A stretch of DNA of 64,000 bases, from contig NC_087070.1 in NCBI RefSeq assembly GCF_963678635.1, positions 51,256,514 through 51,320,513 of the forward strand, written 5' to 3'. The first letter of the stretch is position 1; each line of letters begins with the position of its first letter. Positions 11,004 through 22,247 of the stretch are shown in pieces. Below the pieces are notes generated by a model that had not been told where the DNA came from, ran no database searches, and saw nothing but the letters and a program-made list of their open reading frames with translations. The position numbers and the translations under genes were made by a program. The stretch is from Symsagittifera roscoffensis. Its lineage: Eukaryota; Xenacoelomorpha; Acoela; Convolutidae.

Positions 11004-12065
11004 TCATTTCTCCCCTCTTGTTTTTCCGGTGTTGTTGTCAGTGTTTTCATCTACTGTTCCGTGTTCTTCTTCGTTGTTCGGTTGTTCGTCTACTTGTACT
11101 AGTTTTGGTTCTTCAATGTCTTTCGTTTTAACGCAAAATATGTAGTCCTTTTCCATCTTTTCGTCAAATGCCTCCGCTGGTGAAATTAAGTCAATCACAT
11201 CGTTTATAGCACCTATTTTGTGTTTTGGGCTAATAGCTTGTGTAAAATGCACGCAAGCTTTATAGTCAGGAGTTTTTTCTGAAAATCCCATTTCCTGAAT
11301 CAGAGATTTTAAGCTTGGCGAATCTTGTTTTAATTTTTCGGGTGGTGAATCGATCTCGAACTGTTTGGTCCCGGTTGCGCTTGTGACTTGTATTGCGTTG
11401 ATTGGAATGGGGTTGCCTAAGGCTGTCGCTAATGTCGCCTGTCGGGCTCTTGTCGACTTCCTTGTTGCGATTGCAGGCGGTGTTATTTTCTGGTTTTGTC
11501 GCTTAGATTAAGGTGAAGTGTTTTCCTCCGATGTAGACGACAAATCATCTTCTTTCTCTGCGTTGTTTGTCTGTTCCATCTCCGTTTGGAGGCTCATTCC
11601 TCTCGGTGTTTGCATTTTTCTTGTTGGTTTTTCTCCAGTCCGTTTTCCCAACGCCTTTCTTTTCGTGGGACTGACTTTGCTTGTGCCCTGACTCTGTGCT
11701 GTTTTCTCTTGTATTATTAGCTTGACTGGGAGCCTCGTTGTGGTGTCCTCCTTGAACATGGGATGTTTTGGAGCTTGTGGATCGTTTAAGTTTAAAAAAC
11801 GTAAGCATGGTCCTGTTCTCCGTGCCGATTTGTAAGCATTATAGTCGCTTAAACGAGAAAGTCTGCAAGGTCCGTATATTACTGGGTTAGGAACAAATGC
11901 GGTACCGCTATTTCTTAGTAATCTTGGTTGTTTGCCAAAAGACTGTACCCAAGCAGTGTGCGGTGTGTAGGTTAGAACTTTTTTGTCCATAGTTTTACAT
12001 TTTTGTTCAAATGTTTTTGGTTTTTTTTTTACTTTGGTTGCTAACCGAATTTTTTTTGCGTGCAA
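11004..12065 (-). pseudogene. Gypsy pol C-terminal tail after integrase
   Basis: Two open segments, 11508-12065 and 11004-11291, lie between the integrase and the polypurine tract. They are hydrophilic, rich in K, T, S and E, with PTKRKALGKRTGEK and several E/D runs, and have no catalytic motif. In this lineage the Pol protein commonly carries a long charged tail after the integrase core. The break between the segments shows decay. No envelope-like signal peptide or membrane segment is visible, so I do not call env. Confidence 0.55.
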
Positions 12066-13110
12066 CTTGTTCTATGCGTTTTTCGATATTTTTATCGAAT
12101 GTTCGTTGCACTCCCTTATATTTTAGATTAAGTTTGTTCTTAGCTAGTTCTATAGGTTTTGAATATGCACTTGGTTCCGGCTGTGTCGGTGAGTGCCTGT
12201 TTGTGAGCGTCCTTGGTATTGGTTTATGTGAAACTTTATGTGGTGTTTCCTTCTTTCGGACCTGAATTTCATCTTCTGACCATCGCTCTAAGTCATGCAT
12301 GACTTCTGCTGGCAAAGGCGGCTTCGTAAGGTTCTTTTGATCTAAACATGCATGTTTTGCTCTCTCCCAGTTTAAATTATTAGGTGAGCTATTCGTGACT
12401 ATGTTCGATAATGGAGTGTTTGGTTTTCTACCCATATGTGCTTCAAAAGGGGAAACTTTTGTGACACCGTGTGGTGTGATTCTTAATGTTTTTATTATTT
12501 CTGCGACATCCGACGCTAACTTATATGGTGTATTTGCTTGGTCTATTCTCATTACCGCTAGTCTAAATTTAATTGTTTGGATCATCCGTTCAACAACCCC
12601 TATGGCTCTGTGATCATCTACGGGTGCAAAAAGTAGTTTTATGTTGTACAGAAAATTTGAAATTTTTTCGCCCTGAATGTTTGAGCTTGATCGCACCTCA
12701 ATCTATTTGGTACCCCGTTGTTAGAAATATATCTTTGCATGAACTTGATTGCAATATCTGCTGTTGTGTTTGATACAACTTTCGCTGTCGGGAATTTTGA
12801 CCACTTATCTATTGCCACCAAAATGTATGCGTCCTTCAATTCGTCTGGTAGAGGACCCGCAAAGTTTCACTAAACTTCCTCATTAGGTTTGACTACCGGT
12901 TCCATTTGGAATGAAAGTTTCTTGCCTAGGATGGGTTTTAAATTTTTACCTTGCTCTGTGCAATGTTTGCAGTTTTGTGCCATTTGCACAATTGAACGAT
13001 GAATGTGCGTGAACCAGACATGGTGACTCAAATCCAACACGGCTGCCAATCCCGGGTGGGTAAGGTGAAGACTGTCAAGTACTGTCTTTCGTAGTTGTGA
13101 GGGAATTACG
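12007..13110 (-). pseudogene. Gypsy integrase
   Basis: Reading the - strand from about 13100: an HHCC zinc-binding stretch (HHVWFTHIHRS then NCKHCTEQGK), then the core with AIDKWSKFPTA (D of the D,D35E triad), RLRCDQAQTF (second D region, G of the usual DNG replaced), and GVVERMIQT (E). Integrase inserts the cDNA copy into host DNA. Stops lie near 12866 and a frameshift near 12640-12696, so the protein cannot be made intact. Confidence 0.85.
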
Positions 13111-14015
13111 ATTCTTTCATCGACGAGAAGGCAGTCCTCTCGGACATGTAGTCGGTTTCGGATGTTGAACCAATGTTGTCCGTGAGAAGCTTTGATGGCG
13201 TCCCAGTCCCGTTTTTTTTACAAATGTTTTCAGTGGGCGCAAATTTCTGTCTTTCTTGGTGGCTGCGGCGATGAATGGAATTCCCAGTACTTTTGTAGTT
13301 TCCGACGAAATAGAGGCGTGTCCTCTTCAGTTTCGGCGGCTTTCTCAACTGTGGCAACTACGGTGTCCATTATTTCTATGTGGCTGGCCTCTAGTTGTAA
13401 CGAAGTTGTCATCGTCGGGGGCTCTACGTTAGGTGTTTTTTCCTCTTGTAAACATACATTGCGGTCCACGCGTCTGACCCATATCTCCTGTTCCATCGGA
13501 TGATAGTTTCCTGTGTTGTTGCTTGTTTGGGTCGCTGTAGTCGATTTCGTTGTTTTCACCTCGGTGTTTATCATTGTCTGTGTGGCTATCTTTGATCGAG
13601 CTGTGTCAGATTGTGGTTTAATTGTTTGTGAAATGCATCTTTCCGTTACGGTTGATTTTGATGTTGGGCTGTTTCCAAAAATGATTTTTGAAAATTTTGT
13701 ATGTTTCGATCCTGTGATCAAATCTCTTGCGTCGGTCACTTGTGCGGTTGAGTTGGATTGTGGTGATGATTCAGTTTTCTTCATCTGTTTGTCCTTGGTT
13801 GGTGGTCGCTTGTGCCACCTCGGGTCGGAAAAGCTTTCTTCTCGATCTGATGTGTTTTTCCAGTCAACCGAAACTGTACGACCGCGTGGTTTCGTGGTTT
13901 TCAATTCTGCCGGACTGAATCCTCCTGCGAGGTTTTTTGTGTCTTTTCTGCTCATTGTTTTAAATTTGATCTCGTTGATCGAAGTTTTGTTGAATCTGAG
14001 ATTTTTTGAATGCAA
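13106..14015 (-). pseudogene. Gypsy pol linker between RNase H and integrase
   Basis: Two overlapping open segments (13230-14015 and 13106-13357) encode a hydrophilic, S/T/K-rich stretch with ATQT repeats (ATQTMINTEV, ATQTSNNTG). No catalytic motif is seen. Its place between RNase H and integrase marks it as a spacer of Pol. The large open frame on the opposite strand at 13513-14028 is its shadow. Confidence 0.55.
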
Positions 14016-14154
14016 GAGTGTTGACTGATTTTGAGCAGAATGGAGTGTTGACTAATTTTGAGCAGAAATTGAGTTAGACTGAGTTCTGTTTTTGGGTAGC
14101 AAATGACCGCTGACGGAAAGTTTGGAAGGTTTAGTTGTTAATTGAGCGTTTGTT

Positions 14155-14770
14155 CTAGCATCTATAACCCTTTATTTTCCGCGCGTTTTTGATCAGGTCA
14201 CATGGTGCTTTGTTTTGATTGGCCAACTGATTTAGAATGACCTTGTTAATCATTTCTAGGTTGTTTATGAATGTATTAATTGCCGCAACTACAAATTCAC
14301 GATCATACTTGCTGGGGGGTATTGGTAATTCAACCGGATTTTGTGAAATATAGTCTATTAGGCCCATTTTACTCTCTGCGAGATGTTTAATTTCAAAATG
14401 GAATGATATTAATCTATCAGTCTATTAATCTATAATATAAGACGGCTTTGACTTGTCTTTGATCGTTCGCTGGCGTTTAAAGCGCTGATTTAAGCTTGAT
14501 GGTGGGTGATGACGGTAAAATGTTTGCCGTACAAATAGTATTTGAAGTGCTCAATTGCCCAAACGACTCCTAATAATTATAATTCGTTGACTGAAAATTT
14601 TACCTCAAGGGAGTTTAAAAAACGTGACGCGTATGCTATAGCCACCCAAACTTCTGCTGATTGTTGCTCTAATGCCGCTCCTAGACCTGTGTTAGATGCA
14701 TCACAGACGATGCGACTTTCTAAATGTTGGTCGAAGCGTTTGTTTTGTGTTATTTTGCTACAAGTTGTAG
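14155..14770 (-). pseudogene. Gypsy RNase H domain
   Basis: Read on the - strand: DASNTGLGAAL (first catalytic D), AIAYASRFLN, then NELELLGVVWAIEHF (catalytic E), YLYGKHFTVIT, and, after a frameshift, a SERSKTSQSRLI stretch and MGLIDYISQNPVELP. This is the standard Gypsy RNase H order with its downstream motif. The HHQA in place of the usual DHQA loses a catalytic aspartate. It removes RNA from the RNA:DNA hybrid during reverse transcription. Confidence 0.8.
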
Positions 14771-16351
14771 AATGGTTTTGAAGGCTGAGTTGTGTTCAGG
14801 TAACCAATTAATCGGTTTGTTCTTTTCAGCGTTTTTTAGGAGTGGCCGCAGCGCTGCTGCAGTTTGTGCTAAATTTGGTATGTATCCTGTAAGATGGTGT
14901 ATTGAACCCATGAAACTTTTAAGTTGTTTAAACGTTTTGGGAGGCGATAACTTTACAATTGCCTCGGTTTTCTTTATAATTGGTTTGGTTCCCTCACTGT
15001 TTTTGGTGTAACCTAACCACTCAACTTGTTTGCTTGCGAACTTACACTTGTCTAACAAAATTGCATGATTTTCTTCGTCAAGTTTTGTCAGCACCGTTTG
15101 GTGTTTTTGACGATGTGTCTCGAGCGTTCCTTTTGTTACGATTAGATTATCGTCGAGATATGCGTAAGTATTATTGCAATTTGTGAGTGTTAGATCCACT
15201 GTTTTTTAAAACTCTGCCGGCACATCCGTAAGGCCATAAAATCTTGTTTGGAGTTGATATGTTCCTGTAGCATTTCCGCCAATAAGACTGAAGTTGCACT
15301 GTTCTCGTGTTGTTTTATCCAACGGGATTTGTGAATATGCGTATCTTAAATCGAGTGTAGTGAATAGTGCTTGGTTCGATTTGTCTGATTTCGCCACTTG
15401 TGCGGTATTGTCTAGCAGGAGATCTATGTTTGGCATCTGATATTTGTTTTTGTGTATGTATTTGTTAATCTTTTTGGAATCTAGTGCTAGTTTAAACGTT
15501 TGGTCCTTTTTAACCGTGATAACTATTGGACTGATAAATTGTTTGTCTGAGCTCTTATCGAGCTTGATAATATGTTTTTGGTCAATCAACTTGTTTAGTT
15601 CAGCTTCGACCCTTTCTTGTAAATGTATGGGAATGCGTCTGCCCTTTTGTTGTATCGGTTCATAATTTCTATTGAATTGTGTTTTCATTACGTGATGTTT
15701 TGACTTTACCATTCGTACGCATAGTTGTTGAAATTTATCCTTGACCCATTGTTTAATTTCATGGTTTGATTCGTCGCTTCGTTGTACTGTGAGTACTTTT
15801 TGGGTTTGTTTGTCCTGGATTAATTTGATGCCGATGTGTGGTAGTAGATTCCGTCCTACTATTTTGGCTTTGTGGTTGTCCACTATAATGAACGGAGCTG
15901 TTTGTACTTTCCATCCCCCCGACTCAGTCGTTACTATTAGCCTTCCTTTAGGATGTATTGATTCAGCGTTGTAACATGCTAAATTTTTGGCTGTATCCTC
16001 CGGGGGGATGTTTTTGAATACTGCCGTTTGATCTTTTTGTTGTAATCGTTGAGCGGTTTTTTCGTTTAGAAAGGACATCGGGCTGCCTGAATCAGCAATT
16101 GCGAATAATTCTGTTGTATTCGTTTTCAATTTAGCAATCTGGCCATTCAAATCGTCTTCCGATATCGTTTTCGTGTTTTTAATTTCAAATGTATCCAATA
16201 TTGCTATTACGGAAAATTCGTCTATTTGGCAATTTTCCCAACCATTGTTTGTGGTGAACTCAGCATATGCCACCGGGTCGGTATTCGTCCCCGTGCTCTC
16301 TATTTCTGTTTCTTCTTGTTGTTCCTCGTTTGTATAGCCTAGGTAGTTCAC
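14750..16351 (-). pseudogene. Gypsy protease and reverse transcriptase
   Basis: The segment 15206-16351 holds the aspartic protease motif IADSGSP (catalytic D about residue 87 of the open segment) followed by RT blocks: FISPIVITVKKD, LALDSKKINK and FTTLDLRYAYSQIPLD (catalytic D). After a frameshift near 15200 the RT resumes at 14750-15199 with AYLDDNLIV (the YxDD active site) and LGYTKNSEGTKP. Reverse transcription copies element RNA into cDNA. Confidence 0.9.
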
Positions 16352-17430
16352 GTTTGTAGAACGGCAAACTTTTGCAAAATGTCCGCGTTTTGCGCATTTT
16401 GAACAATTTTTGTCTTTTGCCGGACAAGATTGTAGATGATTCGGGCCATACTGATTTCCACATTTGAAACATTGTTTGGATTTTGTGTTTCATTGTTGTT
16501 GATATTGTTGACCCTTGTGTTTTGTGATCCAGGTGGATATGGTCGGCCGCGAAAATCTCCCCGGCCTCGTTGATTGTTTTGGTTGTACTGTTGATTTTGT
16601 CTGCCACGTGTATTAACATAATGTATTGGTTCTTGTTTTGGTGTCGTAACTATTTGACCTCCGATCGGATTTAATTTCATTGTGCTACTGTGTTCTATTC
16701 CTTTTTCGCGTCGAATCGCGTATTAATATGCCTCCTGTGGGGTACGTGTTTGGGCTAACAACTCCTCTGCAATTTTTTCGTTGTTCATGTGAGCGGTAAA
16801 CATGTCCCTTACCCACTCACTTTCTCGATCGCCGCAATCGGCCCGTGAAGCTAGTTCCACTAGGTCAGCATGAAATTGTTCTAATTTTTCCGTTTTCTTT
16901 TGTTTTCGACAAATAGAATTATACCTCTCAAAAGCTATTATCCGTGTCGTGATGAATATATCCTCCAAAACGGTCATGAATTGTTGCATAGATACCGTTT
17001 GGAATTGCATATTCGGTCATTTTTGTTGTATTTGACGTTTTACTTCAGCGCCGAGGTACAAGAAAAGTTAGCTGCGTACTTTTGCGTCCGCTTCATCCCA
17101 TCTGAATGAATTACAATGAACTCCTTTTTCCCGCGCTTTTATCACGTGGTTTTCCCAGCCCACTTTTTTTTCTTGGTTGCGCACCTCGCATTTTTTCCTT
17201 TGGGTATCCATTTCACCGGTTATATCGACCTCGTATACTGGCTCAAATAGCTTTACAAGTTGTGGGAGGGCTCGTAGTAGGTTTCGAATTTCGATGCCGT
17301 CTTTTGCGAATACTGCCATTTCCAGTATGGCCGCCCATTTTGTCCACTCTAATGGAGGTTTGGCCGATGCTCGTTCCCAAAAGGGATTTATGTAAGGTGG
17401 ATTCTTCAAAAATCCTGATTGCTGCGCCAT
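16348..17430 (-). pseudogene. Gypsy gag with zinc knuckles
   Basis: Gag starts at ATG 17430-17428 with MAQQSGFLKNPPYINPFW, typical of Gypsy capsid N-termini (PPYxxPFW...W.KW). The same frame continues through 16723-17010 and 16348-16680 but is broken by at least three stops. Near 16360-16480, in a shifted frame, there are two CCHC fingers; the second, CSKCAKRGHFAKVC, is canonical CX2CX4HX4C. The A of the start codon is the last base of the LTR and the following TGG starts the primer site. Gag packages the element RNA. Confidence 0.85.
17417..17429 (-). other. Primer binding site
   Basis: TGGCGCAGCAATC follows the 5' LTR directly. TGG is the complement of a tRNA CCA end, and TGGCGCAG is the start seen in tRNA-Ser-primed Gypsy relatives. 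The tRNA identity is inferred. Confidence 0.65.
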
Positions 17431-17705
17431 GTCACACCGTTAAGTCCTCGAGGTATGAGCTGTTAATCATTGAATCCGTATGGATAGATAAAGTCGAGCT
17501 TGAGAGAGAAAAGAAGTTAAAACAACTTGTGTACGTAACATTTATTTTCGCTCTGAACCGTAGTTCTCTTCAGACGACGTTCTCGTCCTTGTTATCAAGG
17601 TCAATCGACCAGTACACATTAATGTTATAAAACATCAAAACATAAATGATATATAAATACATAAAAAGTTTAATATGGAGTTTTATCTATCCATGCCGGA
17701 TGACA
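17430..17705 (-). repeat. Gypsy 5' LTR (copy 1)
   Basis: 276 bp bounded by TGTCA/TGACA and followed on the host side by AGGCC. Identical to the LTR at 19464-19739, with scattered differences from the 3' LTR. Confidence 0.93.
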
Positions 17706-18365
17706 AGGCCATACCGGCTAATTCTACTTTAAATAGGGTGCAACTGTTTCTATAGGAAGATTTTTGCACTAGATTCTCTCAATTGACCAAAAACCTCAGA
17801 AAAAAGCTAGCAGGTTTTACTCGAAGTTTTTCAAATTAAATTCATCACTTTCTTTCTGTAAAATTAAGGTGTACCTGCTTTTACATGATTACTGAAAACT
17901 GATGGCTCATCTGAAACAGCTGCAGAGCCATTTTTAGGGTAGTTTTCAGCCACTTTTAGTGAAAGAAAGCCAGTTCTTTCAGCCTGTTTGCAGGGTAGTT
18001 TGAAAAGTTAGGCCATAGTTTTTATTCATAGTACCCTTACCACTCAAATGCGAGTGTCTGTAATGTTTTTAATCATTTTGCTTCCGCTGCTATTGAAAAT
18101 CAAAGATTTAAAATTTTACCTTAATTTTTCATAACTCTTCATGGACTTACTGTATAGTGTCTCGCATCTGCTGTACCTCTTGCTGCATCTCATCTATGGC
18201 ATGTATGGCTTTGGCACTATGGACTGCAATGTCAGTGTTGTCGTCGTCTTGTATGGCCACTGCACTTTGCAGAAATTTCAACTCTCTTTCGAACTCCGCC
18301 TGAAGATCTGTGCTTTTAAGAGTGCACATTTTCTCTATCACTTCTTTTTCTTTCTCGAGCACTCG

Positions 18366-20399
18366 GTATAGCCTAGGTAGTTCACGTTTGTAGAACGGCA
18401 AACTTTTGCAAAATGTCCGCGTTTTGCGCATTTTGAACAATTTTTGTCTTTTGCCGGACAAGATTGTAGATGATTCGGGCCATACTGATTTCCACATTTG
18501 AAACATTGTTTGGATTTTGTGTTTCATTGTTGTTGATATTGTTGACCCTTGTGTTTTGTGATCCAGGTGGATATGGTCGGCCGCGAAAATCTCCCCGGCC
18601 TCGTTGATTGTTTTGGTTGTACTGTTGATTTTGTCTGCCACGTGTATTAACATAATGTATTGGTTCTTGTTTTGGTGTCGTAACTATTTGACCTCCGATC
18701 GGATTTAATTTCATTGTGCTACTGTGTTCTATTCCTTTTTCGCGTCGAATCGCGTATTAATATGCCTCCTGTGGGGTACGTGTTTGGGCTAACAACTCCT
18801 CTGCAATTTTTTCGTTGTTCATGTGAGCGGTAAACATGTCCCTTACCCACTCACTTTCTCGATCGCCGCAATCGGCCCGTGAAGCTAGTTCCACTAGGTC
18901 AGCATGAAATTGTTCTAATTTTTCCGTTTTCTTTTGTTTTCGACAAATAGAATTATACCTCTCAAAAGCTATTATCCGTGTCGTGATGAATATATCCTCC
19001 AAAACGGTCATGAATTGTTGCATAGATACCGTGTGGAATTGCATATTCGGTCATTTTTGTTGTATTTGACGTTTTACTTCAGCGCCGAGGTACAAGAAAA
19101 GTTAGCTGCGTACTTTTGCGTCCGCTTCATCCCATCTGAATGAATTACAATGAACTCCTTTTTCCCGCGCTTTTATCACGTGGTTTTCCCAGCCCACTTT
19201 TTTTTCTTGGTTGCGCACCTCGCATTTTTTCCTTTGGGTATCCATTTCACCGGTTATATCGACCTCGTATACTGGCTCAAATAGCTTTACAAGTTGTGGG
19301 AGGGCTCGTAGTAGGTTTCGAATTTCGATGCCGTCTTTTGCGAATACTGCCATTTCCAGTATGGCCGCCCATTTTGTCCACTCTAATGGAGGTTTGGCCG
19401 ATGCTCGTTCCCAAAAGGGATTTATGTAAGGTGGATTCTTCAAAAATCCTGATTGCTGCGCCATGTCACACCGTTAAGTCCTCGAGGTATGAGCTGTTAA
19501 TCATTGAATCCGTATGGATAGATAAAGTCGAGCTTGAGAGAGAAAAGAAGTTAAAACAACTTGTGTACGTAACATTTATTTTCGCTCTGAACCGTAGTTC
19601 TCTTCAGACGACGTTCTCGTCCTTGTTATCAAGGTCAATCGACCAGTACACATTAATGTTATAAAACATCAAAACATAAATGATATATAAATACATAAAA
19701 AGTTTAATATGGAGTTTTATCTATCCATGCCGGATGACAAGGCCATACCGGCTAATTCTACTTTAAATAGGGTGCAACTGTTTCTATAGGAAGATTTTTG
19801 CACTAGATTCTCTCAATTGACCAAAAACCTCAGAAAAAAGCTAGCAGGTTTTACTCGAAGTTTTTCAAATTAAATTCATCACTTTCTTTCTGTAAAATTA
19901 AGGTGTACCTGCTTTTACATGATTACTGAAAACTGATGGCTCATCTGAAACAGCTGCAGAGCCATTTTTAGGGTAGTTTTCAGCCACTTTTAGTGAAAGA
20001 AAGCCAGTTCTTTCAGCCTGTTTGCAGGGTAGTTTGAAAAGTTAGGCCATAGTTTTTATTCATAGTACCCTTACCACTCAAATGCGAGTGTCTGTAATGT
20101 TTTTAATCATTTTGCTTCCGCTGCTATTGAAAATCAAAGATTTAAAATTTTACCTTAATTTTTCATAACTCTTCATGGACTTACTGTATAGTGTCTCGCA
20201 TCTGCTGTACCTCTTGCTGCATCTCATCTATGGCATGTATGGCTTTGGCACTATGGACTGCAATGTCAGTGTTGTCGTCGTCTTGTATGGCCACTGCACT
20301 TTGCAGAAATTTCAACTCTCTTTCGAACTCCGCCTGAAGATCTGTGCTTTTAAGAGTGCACATTTTCTCTATCACTTCTTTTTCTTTCTCGAGCACTCG
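18366..20399. repeat. Tandem duplication, copy 2 (2034 bp)
   Basis: Second copy of 16332-18365. Here the host exon is complete because the DNA beyond 20399 is original flank. It contains gag 5' fragments (18382-19464), an LTR (19464-19739) and AGGCC at 19740-19744. Confidence 0.95.
19464..19739 (-). repeat. Gypsy 5' LTR (copy 2)
   Basis: Exact repeat of 17430-17705 carried by the tandem duplication; not an independent insertion, since the flanking AGGCCATACCGG is also shared. Confidence 0.93.
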
Positions 20400-20417
20400 T
20401 CGTTTTTCTTCCCACGA
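20185..20417 (-). CDS. Coiled-coil exon of an unidentified host gene
   Basis: On the - strand a T-rich acceptor (CAATTTTTTCTTTTGATATAG) precedes 20417 and a consensus donor GTAAGT follows 20185, giving a 233-nt internal exon, phase 0 in and phase 2 out. The 77 residues start SWEEKRRVLEKEKEVIEKM and end QQEVQQMRDTI. They are rich in E, K and Q with heptad-like spacing, so a coiled coil is likely. A truncated copy (18151-18365) sits in duplication copy 1. The Gypsy element lies in the following intron. No other exon was found here and I cannot name the gene. Confidence 0.55.
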
Positions 20418-20930
20418 CTATATCAAAAGAAAAAATTGTATCTTCTCAAAGACAGCTTAAACTTCTATGTGTTTTTTTGCAAAAAAGTTAGGTATTTGAA
20501 ATACTTTTTAAAGCTCTATCGCATTCATAGACGATTCATATGATGATGTTTCTCCAACGACTGGTCTACAACTTTTTCATTAAAACAATTATTAGAATTG
20601 TCAAAAAATACCAAGAAAACGACTAAATTATGCATGAATTGACTAATTTCAATCAATTTTTTTGATTGGATTTTTGTTTAAAATTCTTAATTATATTGCT
20701 CAAATTATGCATAAAATGTTCGTTGCTTTGGTATTATTGACATTTCTATTAATTAATTTACGGATTAGCTTATGAAAAATGATATTTTTCTGTTTTTCTG
20801 CTCTTGGACCCATTCTGCTCTTAGACCATTCTGCTTATTTACTGGCCACCTGTCTGCAAGAGTAAGGCCAATATTAGATCTGCTTAACAATCTCCACCCC
20901 TTTCAAGAAAGGGGGGATTGTTAAGAAGAT
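20418..20930. other. Upstream intron sequence, no gene seen
   Basis: AT-rich sequence upstream (in - strand sense) of the coiled-coil exon. TTAACAATC and GATTGTTAA flank a short CCCC/GGGG inverted pair at about 20884-20923. Nothing else is seen. Confidence 0.4.
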
Positions 20931-21132
20931 CATTACGAGGCCAAACTGTGCACTGGATAGGCGCACATTTTTGTGTCTGTATGTTCGTGGATTCCAGAAC
21001 CAAGGGTTTAAACATGTTAAAATTTTGTCGGAATGATCAAAGAGAACGAAAGAACAAACGAAGAACAAAATGAGCGTCCTTGTTGCAGAATCCGCTTACA
21101 ATTCACAAAATACACAGTTTGGCCTCTTTATG
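20931..21132. mobile_element. MITE, CATTACGAGGCCAAACTG family, short copy
   Basis: Starts CATTACGAGGCCAAACTGTG and ends CACAGTTTGGCCTCTTTATG, an inverted pair of about 20 bp. The inside has GGATAGGCGCACA and TGTCTGTATGTTCGTGGATT, shared with 8415-8610, 22160-22247 and 44052-44120. It has no coding capacity. Confidence 0.7.
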
Positions 21133-21619
21133 ATCAAAATGGTCGATTTTTCGACCAATCAGAATGCAACAAAATTAGAATTCACAAAATAAGCTCTAAG
21201 GCTAATTTGCTGTATTTATTTATAGGGGTGGGGATTTTTAAGTAGGTATCATAAGGGGGATATTTAAAATGATCCCCAAGACTTCATACGGTCTGACTCA
21301 TTTTTTGTGCAATTTCCAAGGAAGTCTAAGTGATTTTCGAATATCTGGTAGTCTTCATTTGTGCCGAGAGGCAACCACTATCTGTCTTTACTTTCTCCAA
21401 CTCCAACTGAAGCTTGTTTAACAATTGTTAAATTACCGCAAAAGCTTTCTTCTTTTTCTTTGGTAGACAAAACTCTACATTATCAGCATAAATTTTTTTA
21501 TTCATTTTTCTTTCGTTAAAATAGTAATTAATGTTTATGATAACGTGCGAACTTTTCTGGCCCAAGAATCGACCCTTGAGTGACACCAGAATTAGAGATT
21601 TTACATTTGACTTTTGAGT

Positions 21620-22247
21620 CATTACGAGGCCAAACTGTGCATTTTGTGAATTGTAAGCGGATTGCGCAACAAGCAAGTATCAGATTTGTCGCGCAATCCG
21701 CAACATTAACTTTTTTATTCGATCTTCTCTGCTGTTTTGGATTCGATGGACAAATAGCTAAAACACGGCATTGCTCAAAATTGCTCCAAAAACAGGCAAA
21801 TATGCGGAATCCGCGAAAAATATGTGGAATCCGTAACCAGTTTGTGGAATCCATGAACAAAAAAATAATATATATATTTAGTAAATTTAAGCTGTCGTGG
21901 AATCCGCAACTGTAAGTTGAATTCGCAAACTTTAAGAAGAATCCGAAAATTGTAAGCAGAATCCGCATAAATTTGCCGAAACCACTAATAATTGCGGAGT
22001 CCGCTTACATATGCGGAATTCGGAACAACTACCTACATTGGCTCCTTCCGTAATCCGCCACAAAATCAATGTGCCGACAAAACTTACGTTACAGATATTG
22101 GTACACTGAATCCACTGAAACTTTGTAAGCAGAATCCACTTACATTTTGGAACATATTTAAAGACTTGTCTCTGGAATCCACGATCATACAGACACAAAA
22201 CTGTGCGCCTACCTATCCAAGGCACAGCACAGTTTGGCCTCGTAATG
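21620..22247. mobile_element. MITE, CATTACGAGGCCAAACTG family, long copy with GGAATCCGC repeats
   Basis: Left end CATTACGAGGCCAAACTG at 21620 and its inverse CAGTTTGGCCTCGTAATG ending at 22247. The interior 21790-22150 is a run of about a dozen loose GGAATCCGCAA units about 20-30 bases apart. Frames across it on both strands are repeat by-products. Confidence 0.7.

Larger units (their letters stand above)
10649..17710 (-). mobile_element. Ty3/Gypsy LTR retrotransposon, decayed
   Basis: The element runs from LTR 17430-17705 to LTR 10654-10928 on the - strand. The 5-bp AGGCC at 10649-10653 and 17706-17710 is the target-site duplication. LTRs begin TGTCA and end TGACA. A tract GAGGTGGGGGAA precedes the 3' LTR and a TGGCGCAGC primer site follows the 5' LTR. 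Domain order protease, RT, RNase H, integrase is the Gypsy order. The LTRs differ at several positions and every coding domain has stops or frameshifts, so it is old and inactive. Confidence 0.93.
16332..18365. repeat. Tandem duplication, copy 1 (2034 bp)
   Basis: Bases 16332-18365 recur at 18366-20399 with an offset of exactly 2034. By eye I find one difference (T at 16999, G at 19033). The unit holds the gag 5' half, the 5' LTR, about 440 bp of intron and most of a coiled-coil exon. The junction at 18365/18366 fuses exon sequence to gag. Confidence 0.95.

Noticed and set aside
11004-11291. Envelope gene after Gypsy pol
   Set aside because: No signal peptide, no membrane helix, no cleavage site; acidic hydrophilic tail only.
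13513-14028. 171-codon + strand frame inside the Gypsy element
   Set aside because: It is the exact opposite of the Pol linker frame on the - strand and has no family signature; a shadow.
17106-17630. 174-codon + strand frame, present twice
   Set aside because: Opposite strand of gag and the LTR; doubled only because of the tandem duplication.
18147-18653. 168-codon - strand frame joining gag-like and coiled-coil sequence
   Set aside because: It spans the duplication junction at 18365/18366 and reads gag out of frame; a chimera made by the duplication, not a fusion gene.
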